In this document: positions 57,594 to 64,000 of the stretch, piece by piece
How positions within the stretch are numbered: position 1 is the first letter of the stretch
How the letters are laid out: each line of letters opens with the position of its first letter
Origin: Neoechinorhynchus agilis
Taxonomy: Eukaryota; Acanthocephala
Length of the DNA: 64,000 nucleotides
Direction of reading: 5' to 3'
Assembly: GCA_051530055.1 (NCBI GenBank)
Contig: CM121341.1
Coordinates: 7,812,001-7,876,000 of the forward strand
Program-made: the position numbers and the translations under genes
Notes under the pieces: model-generated
Databases searched by the model: none
Seen by the model: the letters and a program-made list of their open reading frames with translations, nothing else
What the model was told of the DNA's origin: nothing

Positions 57594-60500
57594 ATGGAAA
57601 GCGTGAGTAATTTTTTGAATTTTTCTCATTAAAAGGATCTCAATTATGATCGCAATGAGCAGGATTCAGTTAGTTTGCCAAGCGAAGAATCAATTTCTCA
57701 AGGTCAAAGTGTTCACAGTTTAGAAGAAGATATTTTACCAGCATTTAGAGGTTCGTTTTTATCGGAATCTCTTGGATCTCGTTAATTTATTTGTCTGTTT
57801 TGATGTTTGACCAATGAACTTTTAGAGTTATTGATTTTGAAGAAAAAAATCGATCATTTGGTAGGGTTTTTGACCTTTACTCGATATCGACGGCTAAATT
57901 TCGGAATTATCCGAATGTAAAATATCGGTGAATTTAATTCCCAATTTCCGGTGGCAAGACATTCGACCGTCTATTTTTTTATAAGATCCGATTTTTGAAA
58001 TAATCTTTTTGTTGTTACGAATCGTTGCTAAAAAACCTCTTATTTATCTGAAATCTGCGGGGTTTTTTATATTTTGATTTTATCAATAAAATGTATTTGT
58101 TTCGAAGCGGCATTCAATTTTTTTTGCGTAAAAATTAAATTCTCAAATGAACATAAATTCGTAAAAGTGCCAGAATGTCAAATAAAGCACTATTTTTTCA
58201 AAACAATTTTCATCAGATTTTAATGAAGTTTTGGCGGCGTCGCCGCCACAAAGTTTTTAATACACTCAAAAAATCATCATTGTGATTTTATTCACCATTA
58301 TTGAATGTGAGCTCACTTTAGTATTTAATAACGAAATGGTTTAAATTTTCGATTTTTAGAAGATTAAGTTTACATTTTTAAGAACTGTTCTAGTCTCCCA
58401 TTGAAATGCTTATTTTGAATAATTTCATCAATGCTTTCAAACTTCTCCGATGTTTCACATCGGATAATTCCGACATTATCACGACTCACGAAAATCCCGA
58501 AACCTCTGAAAAAGAGTTCCACTGTTTTCTCATTGGTAATTCCAAGTTGATGCTCGCTTTATTTTCGTCCATCGATTCCTTTTTTTAAAGAATTCCAGTA
58601 AATCTGTTAAAATTTTAATTTTCTTTGGTTAACTGACCGATTATTCGAATTTGTTTTTAACTCTTTGGATTATCGGCGAAATTTGATTTACAATCCATTT
58701 ACGAAATCGCCTGATGATGGCTGTTCAGTTCAATCGATGAACGGAAATAAAGCGATCATCAGCTTGGAATTTAAAAGTTCAGGTTCCAGCCGGTCTGTTC
58801 CACAGATTTATCAAAAAATCATTCAATTTAAATGTGATCTTTTCCATGAAGACACTAATCCATATTTTTCCGTTCGTACTTAGATTCTGAACGCGAGGAG
58901 ATCGAACTGCTTGGTGGAGATGGGGACGACTATCCAGCAGACGAAGACGACGACGAGGGCGAGGACCTTTTCGGTGATAATATGGAAAGGTGAGTTCGAT
59001 TTGTAACTTTATTGCGTTTTTATATGGCGGAAAATTGAAACACTTTGTTTTTGTGGTTGGTTTTTTCGAAGGTTTCTACAATGTAATGATTTTACTTTCT
59101 GTAAGTAACTTCGCCCGCCCGGATTTAAATTCCTAGATTTGTTTCCTCGATATTTAACGTCTCGGGTAATTCCGACTTCTTGATCAAGGTAAAATCATCT
59201 AAAATATCCTGTAGACTAGTTATTATCATGCGATCTGATCGAGAAACTTTTGTTTCTGGACTCTGTCCACTGAAACCTTTCGAGAAGAGTACCATTGTTT
59301 CCTGATTGTTAATTCCAAGTTGATGTTCGCTTTATTTTCGTAATCGATTTTTCGTGGATTTGGGGTTGTACGTTTCGTAAATCTAGGAATTTAAATCCAG
59401 GCTTAATAATCTTAGACGTAATGATTTTATTTCATTTTTTAATCAATTTTGATTGCCATACTCCTAATGCGAACTTAGGGATTACGAAGAATTAGAAGAA
59501 GTTGACCAGTATGAATTCACGGATATTGTATCGGAATCAAGTTCAATCGTTCAGATCACGCATGAACAACGCCAAGCTGCTGAGCATGCTTTGAGGCAAA
59601 GGGATATTATTGAGCGACGTTTTGAACAAGAGGATTCTGGTGATCACGATGCATTACTTGCTTCTTTATTATATGATACGGATGTAAATTTGGACAATGA
59701 GTATGGCTCCGCAGTTCCATCTACAAGACCTCCTGCTGATGAAATTCTTATTGAAAGCATTGAAAATTTAGGAGATACAAAAGGTCATTCCGTTCGTGAT
59801 TGGATGACGATGATTGGTCCACGTACTGAAGCCTATAATCGGTTTAAGCATTTCTTAAGAATGTATAAAGACAAGGACAATGGGAAATTCGTGTACAGGG
59901 AAATATTCAAAAATGCAGTTGAGGGAAATAAACACAGTATTCTAGTCGATTTCGCCCATTTGACTGAATTCGAAGAAGTACTTGCGTTTTTTCTCCCTGA
60001 GGCGCCGATGGCAATAATTGACATATTCGATCAGGCTGCAACAGATCTTCTCTTTACCATGTATCCACATTATAGGAAAGTGGTTAAGCGTGTCAATGTC
60101 CGAATTTCAAATATTCCTCTTATGGAAGATATACGATCTCTTCGTCAGATTCATTTGAATCAACTTGTAAAGACTGCGGGCGTTATAACGAGCTCTACTG
60201 GGATTTTGCCGCAACTATGTCTTACCAAATATGACTGTATTAAATGCGGTTTTGTTCTAGGACCGTATTTCCAAAGCCAAGAACGTGAGATGAAACCGGG
60301 TCCATGTCCCGAGTGTCAAAGTACTGGCCCATTTGATGTAAATATGCAGGAAACGGTTTATCAGAACTATCAACGAATCACTCTTCAAGAAAGTCCCGGT
60401 AAAGTTCCAGCAGGAAGATTGCCTCGATCCAAAGATGTTATACTTCTTGGAGATCTTTGTGACAAATGCAAACCCGGTGATGAAATTACTGTAACGGGCG

Positions 60501-62087
60501 CTTACAGAAATAGCTACGAGGGATCTCTGAATGTACAAAACGGGTTTCCGATATTTGCAACTGTAATTCAGGCTTATCATGTCGATAAACGAGACACAAA
60601 GTTCGATATGAATATGATGGCATTTGAGGATATTAACGAACTTATAAGGTTGTCACGCACGGAAAATATCGGCGAGCGGATTTTCGCTTCGATTGCTCCA
60701 TCTATCTACGGTCATGAGAATGTTAAGAGGGCAATTGCTCTGGCTATGTTCGGAGGTCAACATAAGAATCCTGGAGGAAAACACAGGGTTCGGGGTGACA
60801 TTAACGTGCTGATTTGCGGCGATCCAGGTACCGCAAAGAGTCAGTTTTTGAAATACATCGAGAATGTTGGTCACCGAGTCGTGTTCACCACCGGACAAGG
60901 AGCTTCTGCCGTTGGTTTGACAGCTTATTTGCAAAGGAGTCCGGTAACCCACGAATGGACTCTTGAAGCCGGTGCGCTTGTTCTAGCAGATAGGGGAATT
61001 TGTCTTATAGACGAATTCGACAAAATGAGCGACCACGACCGTACAAGCATCCACGAAGCGATGGAACAACAAAGCATCAGTATTTCTAAAGTGGGAATTG
61101 TAGCTTCGTTACAGGCTAGATGTAGCGTAATAGCGGCCGCGAATCCTATTAACGGCAGGTATGATGCATCCAGAACTTTCGCTGAAAATGTCGATCTTAC
61201 CGAGCCAATTCTATCAAGATTTGATATCCTCTGCGTAGTTAGGGATCTGATCGATCCCATTGAGGATGATATTTTGGCTAAATTTGTCACCCAAAGCCAC
61301 ACACAGAACCACCCATCAAATAGAAAGTCAGTTCATCCAGATCCCCTCTCACCAATCTTTCGAAATCAATCCACGGATGCCATTACGCCCATTCCACAAG
61401 AAATTCTAAAAAAATATATTGTCTACGCTGTGGAAAAGTTCAACCCAAAATTATTTAAGCTTGACCAAGAACGAATAGCTCGCATTTACAACGATCTCAG
61501 AAAAGAATCAATGGTTAGAATTTTTTCCAATTAATAAGAAAAGCTTACATTGTTCTAAGATAACGGGAAGTATTCCAATAACCGTCCGACACATTGAATC
61601 GATCATACGAATGGCCGAAGCCCATGCTCGAATGCACTTTAGGGATCACGTTAATGACGACGATGTGAATATGTCACTTCGTATAATGATTGAAAGCTTT
61701 ATCGATACTCAAAAATACAACGTGGTTCGACAAATGCGGAAAAATTTTCAAAAGTATTTAACTTACAAGCGGGATATCAACGAACTTTTCTTTTTTGCTT
61801 TGCGTCAACTTGCGACTGAAAAGATGGTCTTGAATCGTGATACAGCAAGAACCGGCGATGTGCTCACGCATGGCTTTGAAATTGATGAAGCCGAATTTAC
61901 TGAGAGGGTAAGTACTTAACTTATCACTGATATTACAGCATAATTTTAGCTCATAAATTATCACGATGTCACGGCTGAAGCTTTAAGAAACTTTTACCAT
62001 AGTGATATATTCAGAAATCATAACTTTTCCTATGAACCCAGCAGAGCCGTCATTTGCAACTGCGGCACTAACATTTTCAATCAATGA
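57594..62087 (+). CDS. MCM2: DNA replication licensing helicase subunit MCM2
   Basis: A subunit of the MCM2-7 replicative helicase, nuclear. Exons: 57594-57602, 57636-57750, 58884-58989, 59479-61513, 61560-61907 and 61950-62087; all introns GT-AG; 916 residues (human 904). The N-terminus is acidic and Ser-rich ([14 protein letters not shown]), as is usual for MCM2 histone binding. Zinc finger: YDCIKC and CPEC (plus CGF and CDKC nearby). Walker [14 protein letters not shown], Walker [14 protein letters not shown], sensor 1 [11 protein letters not shown], and Arg finger [11 protein letters not shown]. After exon 5 [20 protein letters not shown] matches the lid region. Introns 2 and 3 are unusually long (1,133 and 489 nt) and hold repeats. 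The last 18 codons or so (from about 62034) are transposon sequence; the normal KRKMIL-type end is missing. Confidence 0.96.
57751..58883 (+). other. Long MCM2 intron 2 with repeat homologous to intron 3
   Basis: 1,133 nt, against about 45 nt for ordinary introns here. Positions 58497-58580 (AATTCCAAGTTGATGCTCGC, TTTATTTTCGT) recur in intron 3 at 59270-59350, same orientation, so both introns carry related inserts. Confidence 0.6.
59119..59400. mobile_element. MITE-like insert in MCM2 intron 3
   Basis: GGATTTAAATTCCTAGATTT (59121-59140) and its exact reverse complement (59379-59398) flank about 240 bp without an ORF. A related, less complete copy lies in intron 2. Confidence 0.65.
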
Positions 62088-63050
62088 TCTGCTTGTATGT
62101 GTCAAAATCGAATGTTAAAAGATGAGCAATAATTACACTACTCAATGTTTTCTTTAAGAGGGAGGGGTTGAACTCTATTGAGTTTAGAAAGATGTAGTGA
62201 TCATAATTTCCGGACCAAATATTTTGTACGTATTGTGCAAAAATTTCCGAAACAATAACTGACGAGGCTTCTTCTTTCGAAATATCTCAATGAAACATTT
62301 TTGTATCCGGCGGAGGGGGATTATATAAAAACGTTTTATTAATTAAGAAGAACGATCCATACACTTGCCAGCATCTATCTTTGCTGAACGGTGTCTGGAT
62401 GTCGAATGTTGGAGACAAGGGAGGTGGGACTTGTCCTTGAAGGAGTTTTACAGGAGAATGACCGATTGGGAGTTTTTCCTTGTTCTCCGGTTATTAAGGA
62501 AAGATTGGGCTTGGGGGGAGGAAAGATTTTTGGTAGAGGGTGGTACGAGCGAGGGGGGATGAAAAAGATTGGGGTTCCGGGGTGGAGGGGTTTGAAGAAG
62601 ACGGAGGGCGTTTTTGGAGAGAATGGAGTGGAGGTGGGCGTCGAGGGGAGAAAGTGAAGTCCCGCTCTCTTGTAAAAGCTTTCGAGGGAATGGAGAGCAT
62701 TGGCGGTGAGGAAAGTGGGGAAAGTGTAAGGAAAGGGAGTATGGCAGAGAGATAAAAGTGGGCAAGGTGTTTAGGGAATACGCCGAGACGCCGGAGGAGT
62801 TTGAGACGGTAAAGGCGAGGATTTGCTTCAGAGAGTGTAAATGAAATCGTTTTTTAGGTGCTCTTTTTTTGTGTAGAAATAAATTATTGGTATTTTAGAA
62901 TTTTGCTACTTTGCGTTCAACCTAAAAAATTTTATTAAATAATGTTTAAAATTTATAAAAGTTGCAATCTCGTCGATGTTTTATGAAAAAAATCCATAAA
63001 AGAAGATAAAACCTTTTTTCGGTGGGACTAAAGAAAAGATTTCAGTTACA
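62034..63050 (+). mobile_element. Penelope-like or retrozyme-like element, single terminal unit
   Basis: Same family as 24230-26030, opposite strand. In order: AACCCAGCAGAGCCGTC start, hammerhead-like core 62259-62286, TATATAAAAACG box (62323), a coding-like stretch (AERCLDVECWRQGRWDL, FFLVLRLLRKDWAWGEE), then a body that ends coding-like with YAETPEEFETVKARI, and a shared AT-rich 3' end to about 63050 (ACCTTTTTTCGGTGGGACTA). It looks broken. The insertion sits at the end of MCM2. Confidence 0.55.
62259..62286 (+). ncRNA. Hammerhead-like core, AUAU type
   Basis: CTGACGA (62259-62265), 13-nt spacer, GAAA, TATC, then TCAATGAAAC. Same as the two copies at 25.0 and 25.5 kb. Stem II is weak. Confidence 0.45.
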
Positions 63051-63234
63051 TAGACATTATTTTTTACTTTAAACAATTTAAAGTGGGCGTCGAGGGGAAC
63101 TTCTTGCATTTTTCCTTTTCGGGGTTGCGCAAAAATTCTCGCAGTTAAACGAATTCTCGCTGGTCCTCAGCGACGCAATCTTTCCACTGCTTCTTTGGTC
63201 TTCAGCGTCTTCTTTCAATCTTTGTCCATTTGAT

Positions 63235-63385
63235 AACTTATCACAGGGAATGCCTTAATCCTTGTACGTGTTTTAGTCTGGCTGATCATGTTTTTGGTGC
63301 GGAATTTTACGGCCGGATGCTCTTTCTGACGCCAACCCTCACCTTTTATCCGGGTTTGGGAGTGGCGCCGAGTTTCCGCCATGGC
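63235..63385 (-). mobile_element. LINE 3'-tail fragment
   Basis: On the minus strand GTTGGCGTCAGAAAGAGCAT then CCGGCCGTAAAATTC matches the widely seen LINE tail pattern GGCGTCAGGAAGGGCATCCGGCNGTAAAA. Downstream of it, AACTCGGCGCCACTCCCAAA is in the expected place upstream. No RT domain remains. Confidence 0.55.
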
Positions 63386-63693
63386 TGGGTTGGATTATGA
63401 TCACCAGAACCAGAAATTCTTCCAAACGATTTGGCTCTCTATCCTTTTACTCACACTTACAACTCTCGTCTCCCCAACGTTTTCTATCCTTCAGTTCCTC
63501 GCACAGCGCTCTTCCCCCACAATCTTCCAAATGCGAATCGATTCGGAGGAAAGAGCGGAAAACAACAACGTTTTGGGGCTGCAAAGATGGAACAATAAAA
63601 ACCCGTCCAAGACTTACAAGTTTCACTAGACACCTGAGGTGCATACTTGTATTTTCCCTGAAATAAAACGTTTTGAGGACAAACCTGGGAGTA
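63386..63693. other. No gene supported
   Basis: Overlapping ORFs at 63381-63666 exist on both strands; none looks like a gene. The region probably belongs to a repeat. Confidence 0.35.
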
Positions 63694-63902
63694 AATGATT
63701 GGTATTATCGTTTAGAAGTTTACACCCGGTAAATGATTATTTATTAAAGACGTTCTGCGAACCTCGTCGGGTTCATCATCAGTTTGTTTGTTAGTAAAAG
63801 ACGCTACTAACAAACAAACTGATAATGAACCCGACGAGGTTCGAAACGTCTTTAATAAATAATCATTTACCGGGTGTAAACATTTAAACAATAATCCCAT
63901 TA
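63694..63902. mobile_element. Foldback element with 85-bp arms and two ACGU-type hammerhead-like cores
   Basis: The left arm 63694-63785 and right arm 63810-63902 are reverse complements with about 90 percent identity, sharing GTTTACACCCGGTAAATGAT. The right arm (+) reads CTGATAA, T, stem II GAACC-CGACGA-GGTTC, GAAA, CGTC, then TTTAATAAATAATC. The left arm (-) has CTGATGA with the same stem II. ACGU is self-complementary. Stem I would be AAA/UUU. An old single arm is at 31905-31994. Confidence 0.8.
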
Positions 63903-64000
63903 TCTACTGAGTTTATTTTAAAGAATTTTTATGTGGCCCAGCCGGTAGTCTTTTGATAGATTTTTCCCTCTCCAAACACGGCCGAATGGACACATTCCAC

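Noticed and set aside
60257-61302. Minus-strand ORFs of 99-125 residues
   Set aside because: Antisense shadows of the MCM2 catalytic exon.

Overview
The window is AT-rich nuclear DNA from an animal. Evidence: spliced genes with GT-AG introns that are mostly about 40-50 nt, a phosphorylatable myosin regulatory light chain, a homeodomain protein with an eh1-like repressor motif, a SMG6-like nonsense-mediated-decay nuclease, and a CCDC103/DNAAF19-like factor for ciliary dynein assembly, which implies motile cilia. The sequence does not let me name the phylum.

Recognisable genes in order: a 5-exon coiled-coil gene (141-1061, -); UDP-N-acetylhexosamine pyrophosphorylase UAP1 (7138-8908, +, 7 exons); myosin regulatory light chain (12947-13456, +); MEMO1 (14896-16105, -, 7 exons); the spliceosomal U-box cyclophilin PPIL2 (17521-19129, -); a SMG6-like PIN nuclease (29096-30953, +); a homeobox gene (33947-34372, +); Asterix/WDR83OS (36750-37154, -); the actin-related BAF53/Arp4 protein ACTL6A (42717-44750, +, interrupted by an hAT-type element); a hypothetical acidic protein (45948-46577, +); tRNA-Ser(UGA) (46897-46977, -); a small secreted protein (47313-47676, +); CCDC103/DNAAF19 (48601-49320, +); a large possible NOP9-like protein (50275-52248, -); and replicative helicase subunit MCM2 (57594-62087, +, 6 exons). 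These are mostly housekeeping genes with no operon-like logic. Exon models were checked by reading frame; predicted lengths of UAP1 (494 aa), PPIL2 (519 aa), MEMO1 (312 aa) and MCM2 (916 aa) match the families.

About 17 kb (roughly a quarter) is tandem satellite: ten main arrays with periods of about 106, 121, 122, 129, 155, 177, 208, 230-260, 304 and 357 bp. Between them lie remnants of non-LTR retrotransposons, a Penelope-like or retrozyme-like element present at 24.2-26.0 kb and 62.0-63.05 kb, and foldback (inverted-repeat) elements.

The most interesting signal is a recurring non-coding module. At several loci the sequence has the conserved core of a type I hammerhead ribozyme: CTGANGA, a hairpin, GAAA, then a self-complementary tetranucleotide around the cleavage position (AAUU, AUAU or ACGU). 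Most copies have AATAAA or a near match a few nt after the predicted cut. The best copy (3011-3049, -) has complete stems I and II. The module occurs in at least three sequence families, inside foldbacks and at the start of one satellite array. Other points: an hAT insertion exactly inside an ACTL6A codon context, a 49-nt PPIL2 intron without AG, and an MCM2 C-terminus replaced by transposon sequence.
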